From NCBI RefSeq assembly GCF_024713975.1, contig NC_091096.1, positions 24,949,458 to 25,013,457 of the forward strand: 64,000 nucleotides of DNA, written 5' to 3'. The DNA is from Paralichthys olivaceus. Its lineage: Eukaryota; Chordata; Actinopteri; Pleuronectiformes; Paralichthyidae. Positions 21,301-35,303 of the stretch are shown here, piece after piece. A program made the position numbers and the translations under genes. The notes under the pieces are model-generated. The model was given only the letters and a program-made list of their open reading frames with translations, did not search any database and had not been told where the DNA came from. Numbering within the stretch: the first letter of the stretch is position 1; each line of letters starts with the position of its first letter.

Positions 21301-22740
21301 TCTGATGTCCAGCTTCCTCTCACCTTTAAAAAATAAAATAAAAACATAACTGCAGACCTTTCATCAAAACTGACTTCTGTAAAATGTTAATCATGAGTAT
21401 CCCTGTCACATCAACTGTGGTGCCATCCTTTGTGTTCTGCACTAAACTCAATAGAGTGACAACTAATGTTAAATTCTGTATTTAAATACAAAGGGGCCAA
21501 TTCTAGGGTAAAGCAAATAACAATTCATACAATTTACACGATTACACACTAATGAAAAAAAATCAATATATGATTATTTTATATTAAATCCCTGGCAATA
21601 GATCCCCTTCACCTAAATCGTAAACACTGAACCTTTACTTGAATTAAAAGCAGTGGCTTCCTGTAGGATACAGAAAACACAATGCTTTGACTTATGGGTG
21701 GGAGGTAAACACATTTCACAGAGAGCACAGTGGATGGATCCCTCCATTCAAAACACATGTTTTGATTTTTGTACAATAAGCACAAAATAGACAACGTATA
21801 CATGCCAACAGCAAAGTCTAAACACTATTACCATGTGACGGAACTGCCTACTGCAAAGACACAAAGCACATGCTGTACATACCTGCCTATATTCTTATCT
21901 AAAAGAACCCTCGAGAAAGAATCTTCACACTTGTAGCCTTCAATGTAGCTTTGTAAATCATTACTTTAAAAATCGAAACAGAATTACTCATATTTTAGAT
22001 TTATATCCAAAATTGGCCCAACAATAGAAAACACATCCGTTTGATCAATTACTGCTTGTGTACTGTCAACTTACAAATTCCTCTCTTGAATTAAATCAGC
22101 TTTTATACACAGTCTGAGATTTGGATTTTTCCCTCAACATCAGCTGCATTGTTTTTATAAGTGAATCAATCACTGGATTAGAATCGCTGGAGTTGTGTGA
22201 TCATAGTACTTCTGGTGGTTTTTTTGGTGGAGAGACAACAGAAACAGTGACCTTCCTCAGGTATCTGCTGAGGAAGACAATCCTCACAGGCTGTTTGTGG
22301 TGAAACAAAGCAGCAGAATGAGGGCGGAGAGGTCCAGGCGCACAAACAGTCCCGCACTGCTCACTGATAGTTTCTATTTACATTCACGGTTCCCGTGAAA
22401 ACAGAAAGACAAACAAAGCTTCCGGGCTTTCCTGTTTAAATAAAGTCAGTACAGACGAGAGAGGAGAGAAATGCAGCCAAAACAGTCCTTCAAACATTAC
22501 ATGGCGCAAACTGCTCAACAAGCGCAGAGGAAAATAAAGGCAGGTACATTCTCAGGTAAATTGAGTCTAAAAAATGGCGTCGGCCTAATTAAACTTGAGA
22601 GGTTTTTTTTTCATCATTGCTGCTGTCAACGCTCGGTTCCTCAAAGCACATTCAAGGCTCTCACATGTGAACTCTCTGTCCAGTGAAGCGGAGCTGGTAG
22701 TTTCCCTCGTACACAGCCTGAGCGTTAGAAACACACTCAC

Positions 22741-22900
22741 CTGTTCTCGATGCAGCGTCCGATCCTGATGCGAACACAAGTGGAGCTGCGCTAACACAAC
22801 ACCGAGCGCGCGGCCGAGTCCCCTGCAGCGCGCTCTCGCGGAGTAGAAGACAGACGCGCCTCCAGGTGTGTGAGCTGGTCACGTGGTCAGTTCCCCAGGT
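22741..22900 (-). promoter_or_regulatory. ocln non-coding exon 1 and promoter
   Basis: A GC- and CpG-rich patch in AT-rich surroundings ends on the sense strand in GAGAACAG followed by the strong donor GTGAGTG (22740-22734), so exon 1 ends at 22741. It starts at about 22865. Two E-boxes lie around the presumed start: CAGGTG at 22863-22868 and CACGTG at 22880-22885. The exon that follows (acceptor TTAAAG, start codon at 21300) completes the 5' UTR. Confidence 0.55.
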
Positions 22901-23001
22901 ATAACAGGACTAACCTGTCCTCTCTCTCTCTCTCTCTCTCTCTCACCCCCTCTTTCTCTCTACTCGCTGTTTTCCCCGCAGGTACAAGGAAAAGGCATCC
23001 A

Positions 23002-23058
<57 letters not shown>

Positions 23059-23840
23059 CTTGCTAAAATAAATTTAGTATCTCATCAAAATTACTGAAAC
23101 GATGTTCAAGTGTCAGTATTTTCATTTTTATGTTTTTAATAAAAAAATAATAATTGTAGAATGTGTAATAAACCCTACCTATTATTCTTAAATCGTTTAA
23201 ATGTGGGTTATTTCAGTAAATAATTAAAAAAATAAAACATAAAAATTCTGATTGTGACAAATGGACGGCTGCGTAAAAAGTTTCGGTGGTGAATCGCGAA
23301 AGGCTGTTTTGTTAAGTAAGACATCTCCAGTGTTGCAAAACTTGATCCTGTGAAAAACACAATGCTCCAGGCACTAATGGAGCTTTACAGGTTCTCCAGT
23401 TCACCCAGGTCATTTTTAGATTGAAAGTCCCTGCCCCTGCATTTGAATCTTTTATAGAGTGAGAATAACCTGTATTTCCCCCAGGACCAGTCACCTGAGA
23501 GCAGAGCCACACCTTCAGTAGTAAGCATGGGTTCTTCAGGGATTGGATTACCTCCACCACCACTGCTACCACTAATAATAGTTAAGTTTTCTGTGTCAAA
23601 ATAATAGTGATTCAAATATTAAAAAAAATTGGACCACAATTTGAAACAAAACTATTATTGGTTTCCGTAAACACATTGTGTAACTATATTAATCTGACTG
23701 CACAGTATTAAAAGTGTGTTAACCCTCTGGATGACCTGGTTTTCTGCATTTAATGGTTACAAAATATGACCTGATCTAAGTGTAGAGTCAAACCCAAGGT
23801 GCTTAAACTAATGACATAAACAGTGATACTCCTGTGAGTC
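22901..23840. repeat. Spacer between ocln and marveld2 with CT and AT microsatellites
   Basis: (CT)n at about 22918-22944 and 23006-23038, then (AT)n to about 23060. The rest of the 0.9-kb spacer is AT-rich with no recognisable gene. The Ser/Leu-repeat reading frames here are translated microsatellite. Confidence 0.8.
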
Positions 23841-25340
23841 TTTATTGAACACACCCATTTAACATTTACAAGTCAGCCAACCACGAGATTTCAGAGCTGG
23901 TTCAAAATGCTGTACACACAGTGCTGCATGACGAAACATTTTTCAAACAGTGTTGGGAATGTGTGATGCTGCTCTGGAGAGCTGTGCGTCATGCTCTACA
24001 CATTCACCATGACGAGTGTGTTGACGACTAATGACCGCAGAGGTGAAACTCCACTGATTCCTTTAAATCTTTAGCTGTTACACTTGGCTTCATTTTCACC
24101 TAATCGATAATTAAAGTTAAATTGGTTCACATCAGCAGACTTTATAAGGAAAAAATTGTAGTTTACTAAATCCTGACTCGTTAGCTTCAGACATCATTAG
24201 CTGAGAAGTTCCAACATTGTGAATATTTGAATGAAGTTTTCAATATGGAAAAGAACAATACTTACATTTGTGTTGTCAGATTAAAATGAATTTGATTGTT
24301 TGTGATCTGTCTACATTCTGAAGGAAATTTATACATAAATGCAGATGATTACAAAGAGTACTTGAACCTTTTCTTGCCACTGAAGAGGAGAATAAAACCC
24401 CTCACATTTCAATGATTTCAAACAGACAAAGAAACTTGTAGCTTTGTTTTGATTTCACACTTTATCCAAGTTCTAACTTCGCTGGCTTCCCTCATTCATT
24501 GCCACTGCCCTGCAATAAGTGAGCTTAAATGGTCATGGTGAATGGTAGTCACAAAAACAGTGCGGTAGTTTCATGGTTAAAGTTTTCTTTTTTGTAAAGG
24601 CAAAATACAAGTATGTAAAAAAAAAAAAATTAAAAAAAGGTGCTTAAATGGTATTGAAAAGATAAACACAAATCAATTAAACATGAATATACAAAAGTTT
24701 ACAAAGTGAGTGAAATTATTAAAACAATGATCTTTAACTTTGGAGAGAGCTTTTAGTAAAAATCTCAAATATAAAATCTAATAACATGATGAAAACTAGA
24801 TCAGCCTCCACTGTATGACAAAGAGAACAGTATATAGAAACATATCTGAACAAAAATAAACTGTTAACCTAACCTACAACAATCTTCTGCTGACACCTCT
24901 GTCTGCTGCAGCACAGTTACTCTTCCTTTATACATCAGCCGTCATTAACTTTCACATCTGCTTTATTTACATCTGGATCATTTGATGGATCCTTCCAGGC
25001 AGTGTTGAGTCAACCCCAGAACCCGTTTCTAGGCATTACTTCAGCCAACACATGCATCCAGTGATGTGCACCAAAGTGTCTTTAGCATCCACAGATTGGC
25101 CTCTTTGCTGGAGCCAGTTAAAGAGTTTCCATCTGTCTCCACGTTTTTCCGCCACCCTGGACTAAACACACACCAGACTGGAGACACGGGGATGAAACTG
25201 ATATTCATCGTCTTATCTCTGGATGAAATGGCAAGTTGATGACAATCGCCACGTCAGTAACACGTGCAAAAGAGCATGTATTCTTATGTGTCGCAGACTG
25301 CATGTGTAGTGTGTCATGTTAAATGTAAAACCCCCCATGT
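23841..25340 (-). other. Presumed marveld2 3' UTR
   Basis: An AATAAA hexamer on the minus strand (plus TTTATT at 23841-23846) is the most plausible end of the roughly 1.5 kb that follows the marveld2 stop codon. No other gene is seen in the interval. Earlier polyadenylation is possible. Confidence 0.35.
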
Positions 25341-28300
25341 TCATTTGCCATTGTTCCAGTCCGTGACCTTGTTGTACTCATTAATCTTCTGTTTGATGTG
25401 AGAGAGCTTGTTCTTCAGGTACTCACACCTCTCCCTTTTTTCCAAATATGTTGGGTCCTGACGAGAAAAACAGAGAATAATTAAATATATTTCATGTTTG
25501 GTTCCTCTCCTGGTGATGACATTACTCTATATGGTAAGTGGTCTGTGTTTATATAGCAAACTGCCGAACCCAGAGACGACCGCTTAACCCCCTCAGCCAC
25601 AGCCGCTCACTGTCTGTCAGGGGACAGTGTTCATGGCAGTCTAATCTAAAGTACAACACACGTGTATTTCGAAGTCTGGTTTTCAGTAAATAATACAAAC
25701 ATCAATGACCCTGGAAGGAAGAATATGTTGCGTCATGGGAGGAACAACCTAAGCACTGAAAGTCATGTAGAAGTCATATTGAAGTTCCATGTCAAAATGT
25801 AGCACCAAGGAACATTCCACTGATTTAGAGTAAGGCTAAGCTCAAGCGTTTATTGATGTAATTTTTACATACAGTGCATTCAGAAAGTATTTATTTTAGT
25901 TTAAATAAAATTTCCCTTCAATAAATTACACTTGAAAACTCATTATCACAAAACTTTATTTATTACTTAGTTGAAGCACTTTTGGCAGTGTTTACAGGCT
26001 AGCATGTTGGGTATGACGTGATTAGCTTTTTACACCAGGAGAGTTTCTGCTGACACAAAATGAGACTCCTCTCTGGGCATTCTTAAGAGAACGCATTGGT
26101 CAGGGGTTTGTGAGATCACAGTGGCCTTTGACCAGAATCTAATCAGGTCATCCTTGAGTCCAACTGAACATTTGTACCTAATTTAAAGAAATTCACTTTC
26201 TTGAGAAATGTCATGTTCACAACAATGGTATGGATGGACAGACGGATGGACAACCACCGTCTGGCCTCTGGCCATGAAAATAAATTATAAATGAGAAGTT
26301 CCATATAGAGCTTACAGCATCTCTTTAGATCCCTCATGCCTTCTTTCAAACCCCACAGGCCCAGTGTGTACAAACGTTCTATTGTAAATCTAGAGTTATT
26401 TCGGATTTCTGAACCATGTCTAGCAGAATTTAAATGAGCTTTTTATATTTATTTACACCACTTTTAATATACATTAAAGTGAGTAATCAACAAAATAATT
26501 TGTGGTTAAAAAAGTTATTTATTTTTAGCATCTGGTTAAAATCATAGCTGAAAGTCCATCACATACCTAAATACGGAGATTTAAGTTTATCAAACCTGTA
26601 TATGATCACAGTATGTTTTACTTCCTCTTTAATTATAATGTAAGATAAGCTTCTTGTAACAGTTACTGCAGGCTAGTTACAACATGGTTACATTCTCCCA
26701 GCGTGACTCACTGCTGATGACAACACTGAGAATTCAAACACTCCTGGTTTTGGTTTATGACAACTCATGGGAGAATGGGCCTTACATTTTTAAAGTTGCC
26801 CGGCTCATTGTGCTGTTGCATTTTGTGATTCTTTTATAATAAATACTGAAATGTATGTTCTGGTCTGCCTGGCCAAGTGGCGCTATCCTTGGTGCTGAAA
26901 GGGGGATTCAATTCTAGCAACAAAGTGTTATACAGTCCCTTACTTCAGTCTAAGCCAGTCTTTTAAATGTAATTATTTTACATTTTGTAACAGTTATTTA
27001 ACCGTCAAGCAGGGTTTAAAAAGACAACCCTGATTTTACCTTTGCTAAAAGTCAAAATATCCAGGCCTCTGCTTTTGCAACATTTATAGAAACAGTAAGA
27101 ATGACTTGAGTAACCCTTCAGTGTAAGTAAGATTAAAAATGAGGTCTGAATAGATTCAATGTGAAGGTGCAGTATTTTTCGTTAAAGGTCCAGTGTGTAA
27201 GATTTAGGCGAAAGGGAACTATTTGCAGAAATTTAATGGATGTCAAAGGTTTATAGAAACAGAATTATCTCTCAGACATTTAAGTATATTTCTAACTCAT
27301 CTCAATCTAGACACATACACTCACCATCTCCTCAGGAAAATGAGGATTGATGCAAAACAATTGATATAGAACATGAGAAGGGGTCTTTATTTTTTTCTAG
27401 TGATAATTATCGAATGCAGCTGTAACTTTCTCTCAAGGCTACCATTGTAATTTTGGTGCGACATCATTACACTCCCTCAAACAAGGTTTTACAAGTTATA
27501 ATGTATTTTCTTATCGCATAAATGTAGAAGTATTTGTCTAACCGGCCTCTTTCTTCTCTTCAGTTGATTTTAGGGAGGCTAAAATAAAAGTGCCCAGGAC
27601 AACAATGTTGATCAGTGCCTCAAATATTTCGTTCCCAGTCATCAGTGGAGAGCTGTGATCACAGGAAGTACATTTTCTTTCATTACAATCATGTTGCCTT
27701 CTCCAGCTTTTTCTGCCTCCTCTTCCAACAGATTCAGCTCCTCATTTGTTTACTCAAGTTCAGATAAATACAAAGTAAAATGATTTGTGATCATCATACT
27801 TAGCTTTTTAAATCTCCTTGTAAAAAAAATATATAACCGCAGTGACAGTAAGCTTCATGTGAACAAACTGGTATGAGCAGATCAGGGGTGATTAGTTCAG
27901 CCATCAAGATGCCCTGGAATTAGACAGCTCTCAGTTTGTGCCAGGCGTCAATGCACTGTGCTTCTTTTCACTGCGACTCAGACACAAGTGTTGAAATGAT
28001 AAATATAAAAATCTGCTTTATTTGTAAAGCTGAGGTTCATGCTACTTGCCCCAAAGTTTCGTGAGAGTCTTTGTTCTCCTGAATCTCAATAACAGAGTTG
28101 GGAGTGAAATATTGTAGCTACAAAAGTCACATTTATGGGAAGTTTAAATTCACCAGAATGATCCTTTAATCAGAGCATGAACTTAATAGAAATATCCAGT
28201 CAGTGGCTGGATGGATCATTTATCACGTTTATGTTGTTTACTTACAGTTTTCTTCCTCTGATATTCCATTAAAATGCCACTGATCCGCTCCTTCTCCTGA

Positions 28301-31300
28301 AACAAAACAACATGTTAGCGGACGTAGCTGTGCAGTGTGTATACAAGCGTATTCCTGTTTGTTTGATTGGATGTGAGTGAGATTTGTACCATTTGGCTTG
28401 ATGGCCGCGAGGGAAGGTTCTGTATCATATCGTCCATCTCCTCAAACTTAGAAGCCATTGCCTGAACCTCATTGTGCAGCTCCTTATACTCAGCATATTG
28501 GTCATTGAACACAGCCTTGTACTGGTCCCTCTCCTCCTCTGAGCGTATGCTGGGGTATTTCCTGGGGAAACAGGACAAAAGAAAACATGTTAAGCTGCTG
28601 GCAACATCCGCACTGCAGCTTCTCAGCAGCAGGGACAAAATTGGAACGTTTTCAAGACAAGTCTCTGACTGTCCATTAGTGCCAAAAACATTCAGGATTA
28701 AAACCAGTCTGATAAAGTTTGAGCGGATCTGTCAGGACTGAGATAAACTGCTCAAACCCTGGTGTGTAAAGTAAAGCTTTAACTTTTAACTACTGAATTG
28801 TGGATTATAAATTATAATTTCTGGTCTGAAAACTCTAATGCTTTTGTTTTCACTTTCTGATAAAACCTTTTATCATTATGGGTTGATGAGTGTAAATCAA
28901 TGGGCAAAAAGGAAAATTCTATCAATTTAAAATACTCTACAAGAACAAAATGTATAAAAATGTCTTGTAAAGTGTTTCCTAATGTTAACTTTATTATTAT
29001 TTATTATGATTGCAATGTCACATCTGTGTTTCGGATGTAGTTCAGGTTTCTACACACTGGTAATATTGTTAGAATTGTCACAGTAAAATGTTTCAGTGAG
29101 TGGGGGTTTGTTTGTCTCTGTCATGCTTCACACAAACTGACCATCACATTTATTTAGTTATTCATCGATGATGTCGGATTATGAATCCGGATCATTCTGG
29201 CAGTGCGTATCACGTTACATGTTTTGTTGTGTGTGGGATTTGATCTGTCTGCGTGCAATGTTTTTAAGTACTTGTAGTACAATTTTCTTTAAAATTTTGC
29301 AAAAGCTCCAACTGCTTTTAATTTTTCCATCAAGTTTATAAAGTTTATACCCAGGCATGTGTCATCAAGTCATTGGTAACTGCTGGATGTCAATGTCCCG
29401 AAATGCTGTGAAAACTCCAACAGGATGTTATAATGTGATAACCCTAGAATGGGCCGTTTATAATTAAGTACTTTATATTTACATCGAGGGGACCCTCTCT
29501 ACGGAGGCCGCCATGTTTTTTACATTAGTCCAGACTGGACCAACTAAACACCTTTTGAGTTTTTATAACAACTGAAGCTACCACAGGTTCTTTTTCATGT
29601 TTGGAAGGAGAGGGTGAGGTGAGGGGTGTTCAGCTGCAACATGCAACTTCAACACAAAATTCTACACACTGAACCTTTAATTGGGTTAATATTGGAATAT
29701 TGGTATCCAAACATCATCCGTGTTGGACAGTGTGATTTGATCACCAAAACATTCCCCTCAAGACTGTCAATGTATCACTGGGAGATGATCAGAAATCACA
29801 CAATGTCTAAGCGACCTCTCCTGAATGACTAAATTAATGCTTAAAAACTTTGTTGATTCAGGAAATTCAGGGACTATATCTTAATGAACGATAATTTTGA
29901 GAACCTTCCTACCAGGATTCAAATGTGCAATATGTCAAACTGGTACAGGAATTATAAATATTTATAATGCTTAACCCGTGTCTTCCTATCCAGAGCATCT
30001 ATAAAAAGTGATATTTTTGGAAACTGTGACTTACTAGGCTTACAGCCTAGTTTATGCTTCAGAAGGTAATACTCACGCCACATAGTCGGCTATGACTACA
30101 GGTTTGGGGATGTGTCCGGCCGGTATGTGACCTTGGAGGATCTCTGGCTCCAGCATCCTCACAGGAGCAGCTGCAGAGTTGTTAATGGCGTCCATGAGGT
30201 CTGGCTGGATGGTGGGGAGAGGAGTCTGCTCGGAGGCCCTGGAGCCTGGACCCAGCTGCAGCAGGGGACCAGAGTCACGTCGTCACTTTATGTACACTGT
30301 TCATTATTCAACGTCTACTAGAACACAGAATAAGCAAAACTTGATACTTACTATAGACAGAGGGACTGATGATGCAGTAGTTTTCATCTAGGTTTTTTTT
30401 GAAGAAGAAAGGTATGTTATTTATTATATGTTCAGTGTTCAGTTTTATAAGGAACAATTCAATGGCCTATTTGTATGTTCTTTTTCTTTATTAAAGAGTG
30501 GGGACTTTCAGTTTGAGAGCAGGATTTATTCACAAACCATTCTTAAGAAGAAATATCTCTTTAAAACCCACTTATGTGTTTTTTTGATTCTGTCATTCAT
30601 CAATGTTTTCTTATCTGGGACTTGTTCTTATGTAAGAACAGAATCTATGCACACTGAAGAGCACTCTTACGCTCACTTGACAAGTTAAATGCTTATGTAT
30701 AAAAATCTGTTATTGTGTTATTTACTTTTAATTCTACAGTTATATGATAAGATAAAAATATATTTTATAATATATACGGTCTATACTGGAAAAGATAATA
30801 CTTACTAAACACAGGGAATATTTAGTCACAAAAATAATCACCCATCTTGAGGTTTTACCTACAGGGGTTTATATATTAAATGTGTCACAGCTACCACTTA
30901 TAGTTAAAAGTGTAGCCTATTTATTCTGAAAACCGAGTTTATTTCTATTCTGAGACGAGAGCTGGCTCAGGAGATGTCATGTCAGCTCCTTTTGCATCCC
31001 TTCAGGCTCAGGTCGAGTATCCACAGATGTTCAGCTAAGGCTTCACCTGCAGTGATGATGTGCTGCTCCAGCTCAGATAAATCTGTGCACCTTCCTTTTC
31101 TTTTCCCCCTCTCTCTTCTGTGTTTGACTATATTCATTTAGCATACAAATCTGCGGTAAGATTTCCTTCAATTATGCATCTTTCTCCCTGATATAGCTTT
31201 CACTATACGTGTAACTGCATTCCATGTTTCGTTTTAGGTTTTTTATGTCCACTGCTGACACTGCAAAACTACAAACTTTATTAATGGTTTGAGTCTGCTG

Positions 31301-32201
31301 CAGCGACATCTTTATATATATATTTTTTTTATTTAATCATTCCTGGCTTCTTAAATGTTCTTTTCAGTTTCTGTGATTTGATGTGCACACAGCAAATTTG
31401 AGATAATTCTTAAGAAGATTTTGATGAATGAGGCCCATTGATTTAATGGTAAAATGTTGTAATGCTTTCACTCGAAACCCTGCACTTGAACTCACATAGA
31501 CCCTTCTTGTGCTTAGATTTGCTCAGCTTGTGCTCAAACTGTGAGCTTGCACTCAATAATGTTTTGCTTGGTCAGATTTCCTGCGCTCCAGCCTCAGCTC
31601 ACATGTGAAATGCACTCAGATTTCTCCTGTATGAGCGGTTACCTGCACTCCCATACCAGACTCTCAAAGAAGTAAAGCCCACACACTCACAACGAGGGCA
31701 GGACAATTTAGTTTGTCAACACTAAAGCTGGCCCTCTATTAGTTGGTTTCGTGCCCACACAGAAGCAGCTGGAGTGCAACAAAATCTGTGCAGGAGCATA
31801 GTTTGAGCACAAGCAGAGCAAATATAAGCACAAGTAGGGGCTATTTGAGTAAGAGCGCAGTATAAGATAGGAAAAAAAAAAAAAAGGTATTTTCGAAACA
31901 AACCTATGGTCAAACCTATGGTCATTGTGCTTTTAAAAGCTATGGTATGTTTCAGAAAATGGTCTAAAAGAAGAAAACATTTCATACAACAACATACGAT
32001 TCAACCTTCAAGCATCAGTGAATATTATACTAGCTCCTATGCTGCTTGAAAATCTATTAAAAAAAACTGAGATAACAGATATAGCAATCTGGCCCCATCT
32101 TTTTGGATTTTAGATAACTGGACTGAAGCAGCGAGAGAGTACTTTGAACTGTATGCTGAGGTCTTCAGCAATTAGTGGTCTTCAGCTTTCAAGTGTGTGT
32201 G

Positions 32202-32232
<31 letters not shown>

Positions 32233-33473
32233 GTGTGTTAGACCTCCTGTTCCATTGCCTCTCTCCTCATCCTGGCCACTTCATGCCTCCACAGCTTCAG
32301 GCACACTCCTGCACTAATGAAGTAGAGCACCATGGTGATGAAGAGGAAGACGATGGCTGCCGTCTGACCAGCCTCTGTGCGACAAAACGCCCCGTTTAAT
32401 CCATTATTGAAGACTGGTATGTTGCACATCCCCCCTCGGGTGGTGTCCCTGACATACACCACCCCTGCTGCTATGTAGAGCACAGCCAACACCAGGTTGA
32501 TGGAACACTCTGTGAGTGGCCACCAGGAAGAGTCTAGAAGGATGGCTCTGTAATACATGGACATCCCAAGAACGACTAGAATAACAGTCACTATCCATGC
32601 TAGACCAGCCACCACCAGGACAAATGGAGTTTTGGGGCCTGTGTAGTAACTGCCCCCATATCCACCTGCTCCTCCACCAAGTCCTCCATACATCTGTGGC
32701 CCAGAGTATCCATACATATTAAACCACTCGTTGTCTTTGTGAACATATGCGCAGACACAGGCAAACACAGCCGCTCCAAGCAGTAGCTCCACGCAGCCCA
32801 AGATTCTCAGCAGGCCAGCCCAGGACTTCATGTAGGCATAGCGCATGTGGTACTCCTCTACCCGCTCCTGATAGGTCTGTGTTGATAGATTGGTGGGCAC
32901 TGCAGATGCAGAGCTGAGGGCTTCAGATCCCAGCAGCAGTCCATCTTCTTTATGAACGTTGTAGCTGCTTGCGGAGCCTCCGTTGCGGCCCCAATAGGAG
33001 CCAGGAAGGGACGGAGATGGAGGGGCAGAGTGGGGAGGTGAGCAAGGGACCCCTGCTGTGGTGCGGCGGTTGGAACTCTTCATGGATGAGGGTGCAGGCG
33101 AGTGAGGGGCAGTTGACGAAGGGATGGAAAACCCCTTGCTGTCACGGCTGCCGCTATTGCCCCGGAAGAAGTTCTTGACAGAGTCGGGGATAAAACGATG
33201 GACTGGCTTAATGTCCATGGCGTCACAATCGCTCTCCGCTGGGTCTTCATCGCTGGGGGGGTAGAAAGATTCAGGACCAACAGCTGGCTGACCAGGTAGA
33301 GGTGGAGGGGGAAGGGGGTCTAAGCTGACAGCTTGCACTGCTCCATGCATGGGCCCCGGGGGCAGGGGAAAATCCTTGTCATACCATATGGGGTCCAGAG
33401 GGACCTGGTCATAGAGAGGGACCTCTCGCACCCGGTCGAACCTGGTGACAGAACCAACTCCTCCTGAAGACAT
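25341..33473 (-). CDS. marveld2: MARVEL domain-containing protein 2 (tricellulin)
   Basis: Tricellulin seals tricellular epithelial contacts. Coding exons: 33473-32244, 30255-30077, 28561-28390, 28296-28246, 25457-25341; 1749 nt, 582 aa, in phase. The cytoplasmic N-terminus (1-218) has a proline run at 54-58, [16 protein letters not shown] and a Ser/Pro-rich stretch at 115-160. Four membrane segments (about 219-243, 283-306, 324-342, 370-393) contain [26 protein letters not shown] and CLKLWRHE. Residues 411-470 carry [13 protein letters not shown] before the ELL coiled coil (471-582), which includes [16 protein letters not shown]. The start at 33473 is the first ATG after a 3' splice site at 33496. 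The exon 2 donor (GAG then GTCTAACA) is weak and runs into a CA repeat; the phase and the human junction as I recall it support it. The human protein has 558 residues by memory. Teleosts can have two copies; I cannot tell which this is. Confidence 0.95.
27182..27560 (+). mobile_element. MITE of the TTAA family, copy 2, decayed
   Basis: TTAAAGGTCCAGTGTGTAAG then ATTTAGGCGAAAGGGAACTA matches the left end of the copy at 4717. The interior has diverged and the right end is not clear. It lies in the last marveld2 intron. Confidence 0.6.
29486..29680 (+). mobile_element. MITE of the TTAA family, copy 3, 5'-truncated
   Basis: The segment from CTCTACGGAGGCCGCCATG to CTACACACTGAACCTTTAA matches the right half of the copy at 4717 nearly base for base, and ends in TTAA. 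The left half is missing. It lies in a marveld2 intron. Confidence 0.75.
32192..32238. repeat. GT/CA microsatellite beside the marveld2 exon 2 donor
   Basis: (GT)n with single interruptions. On the marveld2 sense strand it is a CA repeat that begins a few bases inside the intron, directly after GTCTAA. Confidence 0.95.
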
Positions 33474-35303
33474 CAGGACCTGGTCTCTGTGCTCGCTGTA
33501 AAGAGAAACAGAGTTTAAACAGATGCCAACAGATGGATCCACATTTACTGTAAAGGATGTGTATTAAAACTAGTATTACATTTTATTTTTGTAGCTTTGA
33601 ATAGACTTCTGAGACCAGAGGACATAATATGAGCCTGATATGACCCCTGACATCAGAGACAAAAACATTTTTTTGTTTCACGCTGCGTGTCAAGGTTGAA
33701 GACAAATGAATCACCGAATTAGTGACTGAAAGTAACTTAAACTGAAGGTGAGCGCACCTGAAATGTCCTTCATAGGAAAACTGCACACACAACTGAAAAA
33801 AATACACAATGTCACAGTTGAAGCTGGAACTGATCCTGTATTTTCACCTAATTGTGTCAAAAAATGTTTGACCTGGCAGTGCGTATCCAACAATTTTTAA
33901 TGACCTGTGGTGTAAAAAACAGTCAAAATTACTTTTGACACAGTGTGGAAACTTGTACAGTTTTCTTTTTAGTGTCTGTGCACAAAAGACCCTTGTATTT
34001 TCACAGTGTATTTTTGTAGCCTGACCACTGATATCATTTTTTCCACAGACTTTTTTCACAATTTATTTTCTTTAGAGAAATAAAACACATCTACACGTGT
34101 ACAAAGGTGAATTCTCTTGCAGTATGTTTAAAAAGGTTGAATTACAGCTACAAACTGTGGAATTATTTGTGGACATCGCTTTCCAAGCTCAGCATCTTTC
34201 TGGCCCTAACTTGAGCTGTACATTTCAATATTTTTCAAACTGCAAAATTGTGACTTAAACAAATATCCAAATATTCCTCAAATTTTACTTCAAGTTGCAA
34301 ACAAGAATAAAAGCTTTTTATCATTTTTATATGTTCTGTTCTTTGTAGTGCACAGTTCTTCTTGTTCTGTTTGCTCTGATGCACAGTACATTTCTCGTCT
34401 TGTCAGTTTGGCTTTTTTTTGTTTCAGCCAATTTAATAAAAGATAATATGAGATAAGATAAGACTATCAGTTCTGAGGGAAACATCCTGTGCCAGCCCGC
34501 TCCAGATTACAGTAACAGAATATGTAATGGAGTTCAAAGAATAAAAACATAATTTTTTATCAGGTCTAAAAAATATAAGTTGATTTACAACTAAACGTAT
34601 AATGTATATTATATGTGAAAATAAAAATACAAAGTGTATACGGAGTAAATGCAGAACTAGTGCCGAATAGAAATAACGATATAAATGAAAATGAAATCAA
34701 TTTAAAATAAAATACTTTGACTGAGACAAACATTTACAAAGAACTTGCTGTGGTTCTGTTTAGACAAAGCAAACTTTATATATCCCACGGTGGTGTGTTG
34801 ACTTGACATCAGGTCATTGCTAACATTGATAACTGGTTGAATCCATTATTTATATGTATTCACTTTGTTTACTTATAATTCAGTTGTGTAATAATTATAA
34901 CTAATTTGAATCAGTAAAAGGCATGTAAATAAAAATCCATTTAACAGATGCATCATTGGTGAAGGTCAGCACAGATGTTGAGGGCTGCTGTTCCTTTGTC
35001 CAGCGGGTGTCGCTGTGTTTACTTCAGGTGTCATCCGCCCATCACATTGAGGCTAATTAACAGCACCGATTTATGCTAAGCTAAGTTCCCAGTTTAACAT
35101 TACTTGTGCAAACATGTCCAGTGGTAAAAAAAAAAGCCTGAGGAGAAATAAACACTAGGACTCCGAACCAGAGGAAACGGATGAACTGAACTCCCGATCA
35201 CACTGAGAAGCTCGTTAAACGCAACATGTCTCGTCTGTCGGTCGGTTTTTAACGTGTTCAAATCCATGTTACTGTCGTTAAATCCAACACGACGCTGTCT
35301 TAC

